The translations under genes were made by a program, and so were the position numbers. 64,000 nt of DNA from Nocardioides agri (GTDB taxonomy: Bacteria > Actinomycetota > Actinomycetes > Propionibacteriales > Nocardioidaceae), in NCBI RefSeq assembly GCF_013778305.1, contig NZ_JACEIC010000001.1, positions 124,001-188,000 of the forward strand. The letters are read 5' to 3'. A model generated the notes under the pieces. The model searched no databases. It had not been told where the DNA came from and was given only the letters and a program-made list of their open reading frames with translations. Positions 15,467 through 24,713 of the stretch are shown in pieces. Numbering within the stretch: the first letter of the stretch is position 1; each line of letters begins with the position of its first letter.

Positions 15467-16560
15467 AGCCCCACCCTGGCGCGGAGCTCGCGGACCACGT
15501 CGGGCAGCACGGCGAGGAAGCCGGCCACGTCCTCCGGGGTGGTGTCGCGGGTCAGCGAGACGCGTACGTTGCCGTGGGTGAGGACGCCCATGGCCTCGAG
15601 CACCCGGCTCGGCGTGAGCGTGGACGCGGTGCAGGCGGAGCCGCTCGCCACGCCGTACCCGAGCCGGTCCAGCTCGGTCACCAACGACTCGCCGTCGACG
15701 TACAGGCAGGAGAACGTCACGAGGTGGGGCAGCCGGTCCACGGGGTCGCCGACCACCTCGACGTCGGGGATCGCTGCGGCCGCGGCCCGGATCTCCTCGA
15801 CGAGCGCGTGCTGGCGGGCGTTGACCTCGTCGCGCTCGGCGACCACGGCCCGGAGCGCGGCCGCGGCCCCCAGCGCGGCCGGCACGTTCTCGAAGCCGCT
15901 GGCGCGCTCGTCGACCCGGTCGTCGCCGGGGAACGGGCTCACCCAGCGCGTGCCCTTGCGGACCACCAGCACGCCGACGCCCGGCGGACCACCCCACTTG
16001 TGGGCGGACCCGGCCAGGGCGTCCCACCGGTCGGGGAGCGGCAGCCGGCCCATCGACGCACAGGCGTCGACGAACAGCGGTACGCCGTCGGGCAGCGCGG
16101 CCAGCGGCTGGAGGGTGCCGACCTCGTGGTTGGCGCTCTGCACGGCGAGCACCGAGGCGTCCTCGGGGACCGCCGACGCGTCGACCCGGCCGCTCCGGTC
16201 GACGGGTAGCTCGGTGGCGGCGCCCGCCCAGGTCGCGGCGTGCACGACCGCGGAGTGCTCGACCGCCGAGTGCGCCACCGGGCCGCTGCCGCGCCGGATG
16301 CCCAGCACGCCGCGGTGCACCGCGTCCGTCCCCGAGGCCGTGAAGGTGACCTCGTCGGCGCGCACGTCGAGGCACTCGGCCACGACCGCGCGCGCGTTGT
16401 CGAGCAGCAGCCGGGCGTCGCGGCCGGGGCCGTGGAGACGGCGCGGATCGGCGTATCCCCGGTCGTACGCGGCCATCAGAGTCTCCCGCGCGGCCGGGTG
16501 CAGCGGCTCCGCCGATGCCGAGTCCAAGTACCCCGAGGGGTACGCCGCGGCTTTTCTCAC
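15463..16560 (-). CDS. Cysteine desulfurase (class V aminotransferase)
   Basis: 365 residues. PLP enzyme taking sulfur from cysteine. It shows YLDSASAEPLHPAARE at the N-terminus, SAVEHSAV, the PLP lysine in GSAHKWGGPPGVGVL and the mobile Cys loop GVASGSACTAS. NifS/IscS-like, but somewhat short and divergent, and coupled to tusA rather than to suf genes. It is therefore more likely a dedicated sulfur donor for a sulfur-transfer route than the main Fe-S assembly enzyme. GTG at 16560 has TAGGTT 6 bases upstream; divergent from ctaC. Confidence 0.9.
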   Translation of the reverse strand: MRKAAAYPSGYLDSASAEPLHPAARETLMAAYDRGYADPRRLHGPGRDARLLLDNARAVVAECLDVRADEVTFTASGTDAVHRGVLGIRRGSGPVAHSAVEHSAVVHAATWAGAATELPVDRSGRVDASAVPEDASVLAVQSANHEVGTLQPLAALPDGVPLFVDACASMGRLPLPDRWDALAGSAHKWGGPPGVGVLVVRKGTRWVSPFPGDDRVDERASGFENVPAALGAAAALRAVVAERDEVNARQHALVEEIRAAAAAIPDVEVVGDPVDRLPHLVTFSCLYVDGESLVTELDRLGYGVASGSACTASTLTPSRVLEAMGVLTHGNVRVSLTRDTTPEDVAGFLAVLPDVVRELRARVGL

Positions 16561-16566
16561 ACCCGC

Positions 16567-16572
16567 AACCTA
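16567..16572 (-). promoter_or_regulatory. -10 element of the cysteine desulfurase gene (leaderless)
   Basis: TAGGTT on the minus strand, exactly 6 bases before the GTG at 16560, with no ribosome binding site. Confidence 0.5.
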
Positions 16573-16609
16573 CCGGCCCCCCAGCGGCTCATCCGATGCC
16601 CGGTTCCGA

Positions 16610-16615
16610 TAGTGT
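16610..16615 (+). promoter_or_regulatory. -10 candidate of the ctaC-ctaD-ctaF operon
   Basis: TAGTGT, followed by a leader of about 35 bases containing the purine-rich ribosome binding site AGAGAGAGG (16637-16645), 7 bases before the ctaC GTG. Unlike its divergent neighbour, this operon keeps a leader. Confidence 0.4.
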
Positions 16616-16652
16616 TCGACCTATCCGTGATCGTTGAGAGAGAGGCTCGTTC

Positions 16653-17582
16653 GTGGGTCTGCAACTCCCCAGGCGGGCGGCCGGGAAGACGGACGCGCTC
16701 CGTCGGTTCGCCGCCCTGGCTGCCGTGGGTGCCGGTGTCCTTGTGGTGTCCGGATGCTCGGACCGGACGCAGGGTCAGTGGAAGCGCTTCGCCATGCCCG
16801 ACCCCGCCTCGGAGCAGGGCGAGCGCATCCTCAGCCTGTGGCAGGGCGCGTGGATCGCGGCGCTCATCACCGGCCTCATCGTGTGGGGCCTGATCTTCTA
16901 CGCGATCATCCGCTTCCGGCGCCGCAACGCCGACGAGATCCCCGTGCAGACGCGCTACAACCTGCCGCTCGAGATCTTCTACACGATCGCCCCGGTCATC
17001 ATGGTCATCGTGTTCTTCGCGAAGACGGTGGACACCCAGAACTACGTCCTCGACGAGGACCGGCCGGTCGACAACTGCATGGAGATCACCGGGCAGCAGT
17101 GGTCGTGGACGTTCAACTACGGCGTGGGGGAGAAGGGTGACTGCGACGTCACCCCCGACACGACCGAGTTCCCGTACGAGTCCTACGTCTACACCGCCGG
17201 CACCGGCTCCGACATCCCGGACCTCTACCTGCCGGTCGGCGAGACCACCCGGTTCAACCTGCACTCGCCCGACGTGATCCACGACTTCGGCGTCCCCGGC
17301 TTCCTGATGAAGATGGACGTCATCCCCGGCCGCGTGAACCACTACGCGATCACCCCGACCACCATCGGCGACTTCAAGGGCAAGTGCTACGAGCTCTGCG
17401 GCACCTACCACTCGCGGATGCTCTTCAACGTCCACGTCGTCAGCCGCGAGGACTACGACGCGCACCTGCGGGAGCTCGAGGCGGCCGGCAACACCTCGGA
17501 CCTGCCGCTCATCGGTGGCGAGTACGCCAGCACGCAGGCCGGTCTCGAGGCCGGTCAACAAGACGAGGAGGAGGCGGAGTGA
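16653..17582 (+). CDS. ctaC: Cytochrome c oxidase subunit II (lipoprotein)
   Basis: 309 residues. It carries the CuA centre that takes electrons from the fused cytochrome cc of QcrC and passes them to subunit I. Signal peptide with lipobox VVSGC (Cys35), then two membrane helices ([21 protein letters not shown] and [18 protein letters not shown]). An extracytoplasmic cupredoxin domain follows with QQWSWTF and the CuA ligands in [15 protein letters not shown] start with a clear Shine-Dalgarno. First gene of ctaC-D-F, overlapping ctaD by 4 bases. Confidence 0.97.
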   Translation: MGLQLPRRAAGKTDALRRFAALAAVGAGVLVVSGCSDRTQGQWKRFAMPDPASEQGERILSLWQGAWIAALITGLIVWGLIFYAIIRFRRRNADEIPVQTRYNLPLEIFYTIAPVIMVIVFFAKTVDTQNYVLDEDRPVDNCMEITGQQWSWTFNYGVGEKGDCDVTPDTTEFPYESYVYTAGTGSDIPDLYLPVGETTRFNLHSPDVIHDFGVPGFLMKMDVIPGRVNHYAITPTTIGDFKGKCYELCGTYHSRMLFNVHVVSREDYDAHLRELEAAGNTSDLPLIGGEYASTQAGLEAGQQDEEEAE

Positions 17583-19369
17583 CCGCCACGTCCGCACAGA
17601 CCGTCGGCGCCGTGCCGGCCCCGCGACGCCCGCTGGGCGAGCAGCTCGCGCGGATCATGACGACGACGGACCACAAGCTGATCGGCAAGCTCTACCTGGG
17701 CACGTCGTTCGTGTGGTTCATGGTCGGTGGCCTGATGGCCATGCTGATCCGCTCGGAGCTGGCCTACCCGGGCATGCAGATCGTCAACGACGAGGTCTAC
17801 AACCAGCTCTTCACGATGCACGGCACGATCATGCTGCTGCTCTTCGCGACGCCGCTGTTCTTCGGCTTCGCCAACGTGATCATGCCGCTGCAGATCGGTT
17901 CGCCCGACGTCGCGTTCCCGCGCCTCAACATGTTCAGCTACTGGCTGTTCCTGTTCGGCGGCATCATCGCCGCCTCCGGCTTCCTCACCCCGCAGGGTGC
18001 GGCCGACTTCGGCTGGTTCGCCTACACGCCGCTCTCCGACGCGGTGCGCTCGCCGGGCGTCGGCGGTGACCTGTGGATCATGGGTCTCTGGATGGCCGGT
18101 CTCGGCACGATCCTCGGCGCGGTCAACTTCATCACCACCATCATCTGCATGCGCGCGCCCGGCATGACGATGTTCCGGATGCCGATCTTCGTCTGGAACA
18201 CGCTCGTCACCAGCCTGCTCGTGCTCATCGCGTTCCCGGTGCTCGCCGGTGCGCTGCTCTCGCTCGAGGCGGACCGCCAGCTCGGCGCGCACGTCTTCGA
18301 CACCGCCCACGGCGGCGCGATCCTGTGGCAGCACCTCTTCTGGTTCTTCGGGCACCCCGAGGTCTACATCATCGCGCTGCCGTTCTTCGGCATCGTCACC
18401 GAGATCCTGCCGGTCTTCAGCCGCAAGCCGATCTTCGGCTACATCGGCCTGGTCGGCGCGACCCTCGGCATCGCGATCCTCTCGGTCGCGGTGTGGGCGC
18501 ACCACATGTTCGTCACCGGCGCCGTCGACCTGCCGTTCTTCTCCGGCATGACGTTCCTGATCGCCGTCCCGACAGGCGTGAAGTTCTTCAACTGGATCGG
18601 CACGATGTGGGGCGGGTCCCTCTCGTTCGACACCCCGATGCTGTGGTCGATCGGCTTCCTCACGACCTTCCTCTTCGGTGGTCTGACGGGCGTCATCCTG
18701 GCCAGCCCGCCGCTCGACTTCCACGTGTCCGACTCCTACTTCGTGGTCGCGCACTTCCACTACGTCGTCTTCGGCACTGTCGTGTTCGCGATGTTCGCCG
18801 GCTTCTACTTCTGGTGGCCGAAGATGACCGGCCGGATGCTCGACGAGCGTCTCGGCAAGCTGCACTTCTGGCTGCTGTTCGTCGGCTTCCACACGACGTT
18901 CCTGATCCAGCACTGGATCGGCGTCGAGGGCATGCCGCGCCGCTACGCGGACTACCTGCCCGAGGACGGCTGGACCGCCATGAACCAGGTCTCGACGATC
19001 GGCGCGTTCCTGCTCGGCGCCTCGACGCTGCCGTTCCTCTACAACGTCTACGTCTCCCGCCGGGCGCCGCTCGTGCTGGTCGACGACCCGTGGGGCTGGG
19101 GCCGCTCGCTCGAGTGGGCGACCTCCTGCCCGCCGCCGCGGCACAACTTCGTCACCATCCCGCGGATCCGCTCGGAGTCCCCGGCGTTCGACCTGCACCA
19201 CCCGGAGGTGGCCGCGATCGAGCTCGAGGAGAACGAGGCCGCCCGCGACGGCAAGGCGGCGGACGCTCCTGACATGGAGGGCCGCGAGGAGACCGTGCGC
19301 GGTCGCATGAGCGGCGACGAGGACGTCACCCGGACGACCGACACCGACCACCCGGAGGGCAACGCCTGA
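17579..19369 (+). CDS. ctaD: Cytochrome c oxidase subunit I
   Basis: 596 residues. The catalytic core of aa3 oxidase, with heme a and the heme a3-CuB oxygen site. Twelve membrane helices. Diagnostic residues include the heme a His in [18 protein letters not shown] with the cross-linked His-Tyr, the CuB His pair in WAHHMFVTG, and AHFHYVVFG. The C-terminal 70 residues are a charged cytosolic tail rich in Asp/Glu. GTG at 17579 overlaps the ctaC stop, and the stop overlaps the ctaF ATG. In mycobacteria ctaD is unlinked; here it sits with subunit II. Confidence 0.98.
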   Translation: MTATSAQTVGAVPAPRRPLGEQLARIMTTTDHKLIGKLYLGTSFVWFMVGGLMAMLIRSELAYPGMQIVNDEVYNQLFTMHGTIMLLLFATPLFFGFANVIMPLQIGSPDVAFPRLNMFSYWLFLFGGIIAASGFLTPQGAADFGWFAYTPLSDAVRSPGVGGDLWIMGLWMAGLGTILGAVNFITTIICMRAPGMTMFRMPIFVWNTLVTSLLVLIAFPVLAGALLSLEADRQLGAHVFDTAHGGAILWQHLFWFFGHPEVYIIALPFFGIVTEILPVFSRKPIFGYIGLVGATLGIAILSVAVWAHHMFVTGAVDLPFFSGMTFLIAVPTGVKFFNWIGTMWGGSLSFDTPMLWSIGFLTTFLFGGLTGVILASPPLDFHVSDSYFVVAHFHYVVFGTVVFAMFAGFYFWWPKMTGRMLDERLGKLHFWLLFVGFHTTFLIQHWIGVEGMPRRYADYLPEDGWTAMNQVSTIGAFLLGASTLPFLYNVYVSRRAPLVLVDDPWGWGRSLEWATSCPPPRHNFVTIPRIRSESPAFDLHHPEVAAIELEENEAARDGKAADAPDMEGREETVRGRMSGDEDVTRTTDTDHPEGNA

Positions 19370-19767
19370 TGAAGTCCGAGGCCTGGATCTTCGCTGTCTG
19401 CACGATCTTCTTCGTGCTGGTCAGCCCGGCGTACTGGTTCATCTCCGGTGACTGGACGGGCACGTCCGCGCTGGTGATGACCACGCTGCTCGCCGGCATG
19501 GTCACGCTCTACCTGGGCTTCCACGCCAGCCGGATGGACCCCCGCCCCGAGGACCGCAAGGACGGCGACATCGCCGACGGCGCCGGCGAGCTCGGGTTCT
19601 TCCCGCCGTACTCGTGGTGGCCGCTGTGGTGCGCCCTCACCCTGGGTGTCTGCGTCTACGGCGTGGCTGTCGGCGCCTGGTGGCTGTTCATCATCGGCGT
19701 CGCGCTCGGTGCGGTGGCGCTCGTCGGGTGGATCTTCGAGTACTACCGGGGCGTCCACGCGCACTGA
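19369..19767 (+). CDS. ctaF: Actinobacterial cytochrome c oxidase subunit IV
   Basis: 132 residues with four membrane helices (about 8-27, 33-53, 84-104 and 107-127). It matches the actinobacterial subunit 4 found in the bcc-aa3 supercomplex: MKSEAWIF at the N-terminus, YLGFHASRMDPRPEDR in the loop and FFPPYSWWPLW. It helps stabilise subunits I-II. ATG overlaps the ctaD stop (TGATG), so it is translated with it. Confidence 0.95.
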   Translation: MKSEAWIFAVCTIFFVLVSPAYWFISGDWTGTSALVMTTLLAGMVTLYLGFHASRMDPRPEDRKDGDIADGAGELGFFPPYSWWPLWCALTLGVCVYGVAVGAWWLFIIGVALGAVALVGWIFEYYRGVHAH

Positions 19768-19814
19768 GGCTCGCGCCGCGCCGAATCGGTTCGTCGTCGC
19801 TCGGCCGCTACTCT

Positions 19815-19838
19815 GGAACGAGTCATCGATCGTTCGTC
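19815..19838 (+). promoter_or_regulatory. Possible ECF-type promoter of the L,D-transpeptidase gene
   Basis: GGAAC (19815-19819), 15 bases, then CGTC (19835-19838), just ahead of the Shine-Dalgarno GGGGGAG. This resembles extracytoplasmic-stress sigma promoters. The same bases also contain the inverted repeat GAACGA...TCGTTC, so an operator is the other reading. Confidence 0.3.
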
Positions 19839-19852
19839 ACGGGGGAGTGTGC

Positions 19853-21058
19853 ATGTCTCGGAGTCGCGCGCGCCTGGCGGGTGCCCTGGCGCTGATGGCA
19901 GTCGTGTCCGGCGGACTCGCCGGCTGCGACGCCGGCAGCGCCGTACCCGGCGCGTCGCCGTCCGAGGACGCCTCCTCGGCGAGCGCCTCGCCGACCCCCC
20001 AGGTCTCCGTCGCCGCCAACGTCAAGCGCGGCGAGCAGGACGTCCCGGTCGACCGGGCGATCAGCGTGTCCGCCCAGGACGGGACGATCGCCTCGGTCGA
20101 GGTGTCCTCGCCGGCAGGCCCCGTGGCCGGCGAGCTCGCGCCCGACCAGACGTCGTGGACCGCGACCGGCCGGCTGGAGCCGGGCACCCGTTACGTCGTC
20201 AAGACCGTCGCGACGGACGCGGCCGGCGCCGAGGTGCGGCGTACGGTGCGGTTCCGCACCCAGGACCTGACCCTGGACCAGCAGACCTTCGCCTCCGTGG
20301 CGCCGCTGCAGGGTGAGACCGTGGGCGTCGGCATGCCGGTCATCGTGACCTTCGACCTCCCGGTCACCGACAAGGCCGCGTTCGAGCAGCACATGACCGT
20401 CACCTCGACCCCTGCCCAGCCGGGCACCTGGCACTGGCTCAGCGACACCGAGGCACACTGGCGTCCGAAGTCCTACTGGCAGGCCGGCACCAAGGTCGAC
20501 GTCGACGTCGACGTCAACAGCGTCGCCGCCGGGGGTGGCATCTACGGCCAGGAGAGCCGCCAGGTCGCCTTCGAGATCGGTGACGCGCACGTCTACCGCG
20601 TCAACGCCCAGACCCACCAGATGAAGGTCTTCCGCAACGGCAAGCTGCTCCGCACCCTGCCGATCACCACCGGCAAGCCCGGCTTCACGACCCGCTCGGG
20701 CGTGAAGGTGATCATGGAGAAGTTCGAGAGCCGCCGGATGAACTCCGAGACCGTGGGCATCTCCCGCGACAACCCCGAGGCCTACGACATCGACGACGTC
20801 CGGTGGGCGATGCGCCTGACCAACTCGGGGGAGTTCATCCACGCCGCCCCGTGGTCGGTCGGCTCCCAGGGCTACGCCAACGTCTCCCACGGCTGCACCG
20901 GCATGAGCACCGACAACGCCGCCTGGCTCTACGCCATGACCCTGCGGGGTGACGTGGTCGAGTACACCGGCACCGACCGGCCGATGACGCTGGACAACGG
21001 CTACGGCGACTGGAACGAGTCGTTCAAGCAGTACCGTCAGGGCTCGGCGCTGGCCTGA
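19853..21058 (+). CDS. L,D-transpeptidase lipoprotein (YkuD, Ig-like domains)
   Basis: 401 residues. Forms 3-3 cross-links in peptidoglycan outside the membrane. Lipobox GLAGC (Cys25) and a Ser/Ala-rich linker are followed by two Ig-like domains (about 55-140 and 145-240). The YkuD catalytic domain (about 245-385) carries the active site in FIHAAPWSVGSQGYANVSHGCTGMS, where the His and Cys of SHGC are catalytic. Domain order matches mycobacterial LdtMt2-type enzymes. GGGGGAG precedes the ATG. It sits between two respiratory operons without obvious functional link. Confidence 0.93.
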   Translation: MSRSRARLAGALALMAVVSGGLAGCDAGSAVPGASPSEDASSASASPTPQVSVAANVKRGEQDVPVDRAISVSAQDGTIASVEVSSPAGPVAGELAPDQTSWTATGRLEPGTRYVVKTVATDAAGAEVRRTVRFRTQDLTLDQQTFASVAPLQGETVGVGMPVIVTFDLPVTDKAAFEQHMTVTSTPAQPGTWHWLSDTEAHWRPKSYWQAGTKVDVDVDVNSVAAGGGIYGQESRQVAFEIGDAHVYRVNAQTHQMKVFRNGKLLRTLPITTGKPGFTTRSGVKVIMEKFESRRMNSETVGISRDNPEAYDIDDVRWAMRLTNSGEFIHAAPWSVGSQGYANVSHGCTGMSTDNAAWLYAMTLRGDVVEYTGTDRPMTLDNGYGDWNESFKQYRQGSALA

Positions 21059-21101
21059 TCGGCCCCCGCGCCAGCGAGAGTCTGGCTGCGGTGGAGCATC
21101 C

Positions 21102-21752
21102 TCAGAGCAGGTGCACGGCGCCGCGAGCGACGAGGAAGAGCCCCAGCGCCGTCAGCAGCAGCACCGCCAGCAACGCGCCACGCTTGGCGATGAGGTCCGC
21201 CAGCACCGTCAGCCCGCGACTGGCGGGTCCCGGCGCGATCACGGTGAGGGCGAGCGGAAGCCAGGCCGGCAGGGCTGCCACGACGACCACGACCAGGATC
21301 AGCACGGCTCGGGCGGCCGCATCGAGGCCGCTCGCGGAGATCTCCTTGGCCGCGGGGACGAGAATCGCCAGGGTCGTGAAGTTCGTCGCCATCGAGAACA
21401 CGCCGAAGCCGAGGGCGGCGGGCGGGCTCAAGTCCCGCTGGTGAGGCCTCTTCTCGCGACGAGGGCGATGTTGGCGCGCGAGCAGCACGACCGCGAGCGC
21501 GAGGAGCAGGCAGCCGAGGACGACGTCCAGGGTGGCGCTCAGACTCGGCTCATGCGGCAGCGAGACGGAGCGGCCGAAGAGCACCAGGGCCGACACGAAG
21601 ACCAGCAGGACTCCCGCGACACCGCCGGCATAGCTGGCCGCCACCCGGCGGCCGTTGCGTCGGGAGAGCAGTAAGGTCTGCTCACTGAGCATCACCGGGC
21701 TCACCGCCCCGACCAGGGCCAACGGGAGCACCACCGCCAGCACCCTCAGCAT
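21102..21752 (-). CDS. GAP/Sap-family multi-spanning membrane protein
   Basis: 216 residues, six predicted helices in a 3+3 layout. The N-terminus (VLPLALVGAVSPVMLSEQTLLLS) and a central basic loop (RQHRPRREKRPHQRD) followed by FGVFSMATNFTTLAIL resemble the GAP/SfLAP (LysE-like exporter) group, whose mycobacterial members help export glycolipids. GAGGA precedes the ATG. Substrate unknown. It faces the L,D-transpeptidase gene and lies after qcrB on the same strand. Confidence 0.7.
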   Translation of the reverse strand: MLRVLAVVLPLALVGAVSPVMLSEQTLLLSRRNGRRVAASYAGGVAGVLLVFVSALVLFGRSVSLPHEPSLSATLDVVLGCLLLALAVVLLARQHRPRREKRPHQRDLSPPAALGFGVFSMATNFTTLAILVPAAKEISASGLDAAARAVLILVVVVVAALPAWLPLALTVIAPGPASRGLTVLADLIAKRGALLAVLLLTALGLFLVARGAVHLL

Positions 21753-21823
21753 CGACGGGATCCTCGTTGCTCACCGGGTGGCGAGGCGTCGCAGCGATGG
21801 CGGCGAGGGAGCAGGAACACCGA

Positions 21824-21857
21824 GGCCGCCCGACTCCCGCAGAGGAGAAGGGCGGCC
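21824..21857 (-). terminator. Possible terminator of the ctaE-qcrCAB operon
   Basis: GGCCGCCC (21824-21831) pairs with GGGCGGCC (21850-21857) over an 18-base loop, about 20 bases after the qcrB stop in minus-strand direction. No U-tract. Confidence 0.45.
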
Positions 21858-21876
21858 ACGGTGCTGTCGTTGGGGG

Positions 21877-23622
21877 TCAGTGACCGCGCAGGGTCTCGTC
21901 CTCGACCAGGTGGTGGCCGTCGAACTGGTGTCCGTCGGCGGAGTGGTCGAGTCCCGCCTGCAGCTCGTGCTCGTGCTCGGCGTGGTGGTGGCCCTCGTCG
22001 AGCTCTTCACGCGTGGGCTTCTGCACGTTGTCGGACCACATCAGCGTGCGGAGCCGGGTGCGCAGGCCCTCGAGGCGGCCGGTGCCGGGCGCGGCCACGC
22101 CGTTGGCGTCGACGGCCTCGTGGTGGCCGTTGACCTCCGGGTCGCGGTGGCGAGCGGTGAGCGTGTACGCCGTCGAGGCCGGCAGCGGCAGGTGGCGCTC
22201 GGTGTAGCCGCCCTCGGGCGACCGCATGATGATGCCGGTCTCGTACCCGTGCAGCAGCGTCTCGTTGTCCTTGCGCTGCAGCGAGATGCACCACCGTCGC
22301 GTGATGATGAACGCGAGGACCGGTCCGATGACCACCGCGGCACGCATGAAGTACGTGATCTGGTTGATCGAGAGGTGCAGCCTGATCGCGATGATGTCGT
22401 TGCCGCCGGCCGCCCAGAAGAGGCCGTACATCGTCATCAGCGCGACCATCGTCGCGGTCCGGGTCGGCGCGTTGCGCGGGCGCTGGAGCAGGTGGTGCTC
22501 GCGCTTGTCGCCGGTGACCCAGGCCTCGATGAACGGCAGCAGCAGCAGGATGATGAACATGACGACCGGCAGGATCAGGATCGGCAGCATCACGTTCCAC
22601 GAGATGGTGTGACCCCAGATCTCCGACTCGATGCCCGGCATGATGCGCAGTGCGCCGTCGGGCCAGCCCATGTACCAGTCGGGCTGCGAGCCCGCGGTCA
22701 CCTTGGACGGGTCGTAGGGGCCGTACTTCCACACCGGGTTGATCGACAGCAGCCCGCCGAGGAGGGCGGTCACGCCGAAGACGATGAAGAAGAAGCCACC
22801 GGCCTTGGCGGCGTACACCGGGAGCATCGGGTAGCCGACGACGTTCTTCTCGGTGCGACCGGGGCCAGGCCACTGGGTGTGCTTGTGGTACACGAGCAGC
22901 AGCATGTGCGCCGCGACCAGGGCCAGCAGCAGGCCGGGGATCAGCAGGATGTGCACGACGTAGAGGCGCGGGATGATCGACTCACCGGGGAACTCGCCGC
23001 CGAACAGCAGGAACGACATGTAGGTGCCGACGACGGGGGAGGCCTTGATGAAGCCGTCCGCCGCGCGGATGCCGGTGCCCGACAGCAGGTCGTCCGGGAG
23101 CGAGTAGCCCGTGAAGCCCTCGAGCGTGCCGAGGATGAGCAGCAGGCAGCCGATCACCCAGTTGAGCTCGCGCGGCTTGCGGTGCGCGCCGGTGAAGAAC
23201 ACGCGGAGCAGGTGGATCATCATCGACGCCACGAAGAGCATCGCGGCCCAGTGGTGCATCTGCCGCATGAGCAGGCCGCCACGGACGTCGAACGAGATGT
23301 TCAGGCTCGAGGCGAAGGCCTCGGACATGTGCACGCCGCGGAGCTGCTCGTAGGTGCCGTTGTACTGCACCTCGCCCATGCTCGGGACGAACCACAGCGT
23401 CAGGAACACGCCCGTGAGGAGCAGCACGACGAAGCTCCACAGAGCGATCTCGCCGAGCATGAAGGACCAGTGGTCCGGGAAGACCTTGCGCAGGTTCTTC
23501 TTGCCCATCGCGGCCAGGCCCAGGCGCTCGTCGGCCCAGTTGCCCAGTGCGCCGATCTTGCTCGGCTTGGATGCCGTCGCCGCGGTCGTCGCGTTGCTGG
23601 TGGCGACCTTGCTGGTGTCCAT
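21877..23622 (-). CDS. qcrB: Cytochrome bc1 complex cytochrome b subunit
   Basis: 581 residues. Holds the two b hemes and the menaquinol-oxidising Qp site of the actinobacterial bcc complex. Heme ligands lie in MRQMHHWAAMLFVASMMIHLLRVFF and VVHILLIPGLLLALVAAHMLLLVYH; the Qp loop is the PDW(Y) region (GSQPDWYMGW). After the usual eight helices comes an extra C-terminal part (about 430-581) ending in a His/Glu-rich tail (GHHHAEHEHE). ATG lies 2 bases after the qcrA stop. This protein is the target of Q203-type inhibitors in mycobacteria. Confidence 0.97.
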   Translation of the reverse strand: MDTSKVATSNATTAATASKPSKIGALGNWADERLGLAAMGKKNLRKVFPDHWSFMLGEIALWSFVVLLLTGVFLTLWFVPSMGEVQYNGTYEQLRGVHMSEAFASSLNISFDVRGGLLMRQMHHWAAMLFVASMMIHLLRVFFTGAHRKPRELNWVIGCLLLILGTLEGFTGYSLPDDLLSGTGIRAADGFIKASPVVGTYMSFLLFGGEFPGESIIPRLYVVHILLIPGLLLALVAAHMLLLVYHKHTQWPGPGRTEKNVVGYPMLPVYAAKAGGFFFIVFGVTALLGGLLSINPVWKYGPYDPSKVTAGSQPDWYMGWPDGALRIMPGIESEIWGHTISWNVMLPILILPVVMFIILLLLPFIEAWVTGDKREHHLLQRPRNAPTRTATMVALMTMYGLFWAAGGNDIIAIRLHLSINQITYFMRAAVVIGPVLAFIITRRWCISLQRKDNETLLHGYETGIIMRSPEGGYTERHLPLPASTAYTLTARHRDPEVNGHHEAVDANGVAAPGTGRLEGLRTRLRTLMWSDNVQKPTREELDEGHHHAEHEHELQAGLDHSADGHQFDGHHLVEDETLRGH

Positions 23623-23624
23623 GA

Positions 23625-24713
23625 TCAGCCACGCTCCCAGAAGCTCGGTCCAACCGGTTCGTCGAAGTCACTCTGCGCCACGAGGTAGCCGTCCGCGTCG
23701 ACGGCCAGGGCCAGCTGCGGCAGCGGCCGCGCGGCCGGACCGAACACGACCCTGGCCGAGTCGGCGAGGTCGAAGGTCGACTGGTGGCACGGGCACAGCA
23801 GGTGGTGGGTGGTGCGCTCGTAGAGCGAGATCGGGCAGCCCACGTGGGTGCAGATCTTGGAGTAGCAGAGGATGCCGTCGACCGACCAGTTCTCGCGGCC
23901 CGTGCCCGGGATGATCTCCTCGGGCTCCATCTTGACCAGGACGACGGCGCCCTTGGACTTGTTGACCTGGAGCGCGACGCCCTCGAGCGGCTCGCCGTCC
24001 CAGGGGCTCACGTAGATGCCCTCGGGCTCACCGTTGATCAGGTCGCCGATCTGCATGTCCTCGGGGCGGATCGGGGTGCCGACGACGTCGCGGACGACGC
24101 GCATGCCCTTGTCCCAGATCGTGTTGGTGATGCCGGAGCCGGGGAACGGCGGGTTCTCGGTCACCTGCGCGTTGGTCGGTCCGAGGTCGCGCAGCATCAC
24201 CACGGCCGGAACGCCGAGCAGGCCGGCGGCCCCGAGCAGCGAGTTGCGGACCAGCGGACGACGGCCGATGCCGGACTCCCCGATGCCCGTGTTGAGCGCC
24301 TCGATCGTGGTCGCCCGGTCCTCGTCCGACGAGCGCGCCGGGTGGCGGTACTCGACGATCTCCTGGTCGGCCATCAGCTTGCGTGCCCACTGGATGATGC
24401 CGATGCCCAGGAAGAGCAGCGCGCCGGCGAGGGTCAGGCCGAAGAGGAGGTTCTGGGCGCCGAAGCCGGCGAGGGTCTCGTCGGGGCCGACCACCACGTA
24501 GCAGACCACGAAGAGGACCGTGCAGAGCGCGGAGAGCGTGAACAACGTCGCGACCTGGCGCTCGGCGCGCTTCTCGGCCTTGGGGTCGACGTCCGTCGGT
24601 CGCCACAGGTGCTCGTGCACCCCGGGGTTCGCGTACAGGTCGTCGCGCTCGGGGAGGTTCTCGTCCACGGGCTCGTCGTGCCCGTGGCCGTCGATGACGG
24701 GCGGGGTGCTCAC
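23625..24713 (-). CDS. qcrA: Cytochrome bc1 complex Rieske iron-sulfur subunit
   Basis: 362 residues. Carries the 2Fe-2S Rieske cluster that takes electrons from menaquinol. Three membrane helices (two near 75-125, one near 175-195) instead of the single one of classical Rieske proteins, as in actinobacteria. Cluster motifs CTHVGC and CPCHQS. GTG at 24713 overlaps the qcrC stop (GTGA); the frame is open further upstream but that part overlaps qcrC. Confidence 0.97.
   Translation of the reverse strand: MSTPPVIDGHGHDEPVDENLPERDDLYANPGVHEHLWRPTDVDPKAEKRAERQVATLFTLSALCTVLFVVCYVVVGPDETLAGFGAQNLLFGLTLAGALLFLGIGIIQWARKLMADQEIVEYRHPARSSDEDRATTIEALNTGIGESGIGRRPLVRNSLLGAAGLLGVPAVVMLRDLGPTNAQVTENPPFPGSGITNTIWDKGMRVVRDVVGTPIRPEDMQIGDLINGEPEGIYVSPWDGEPLEGVALQVNKSKGAVVLVKMEPEEIIPGTGRENWSVDGILCYSKICTHVGCPISLYERTTHHLLCPCHQSTFDLADSARVVFGPAARPLPQLALAVDADGYLVAQSDFDEPVGPSFWERG

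Noticed and set aside
17555..19351. 598-residue open frame antisense to ctaD
   Set aside because: Its low-complexity Asp/Glu/Arg composition mirrors the ctaD codon pattern; no start signal or motif.
21060..21100. Terminator between the L,D-transpeptidase and the GAP-family gene
   Set aside because: Only a 5-base stem (21070-21074 with 21082-21086) and no U-tract; too weak to call.
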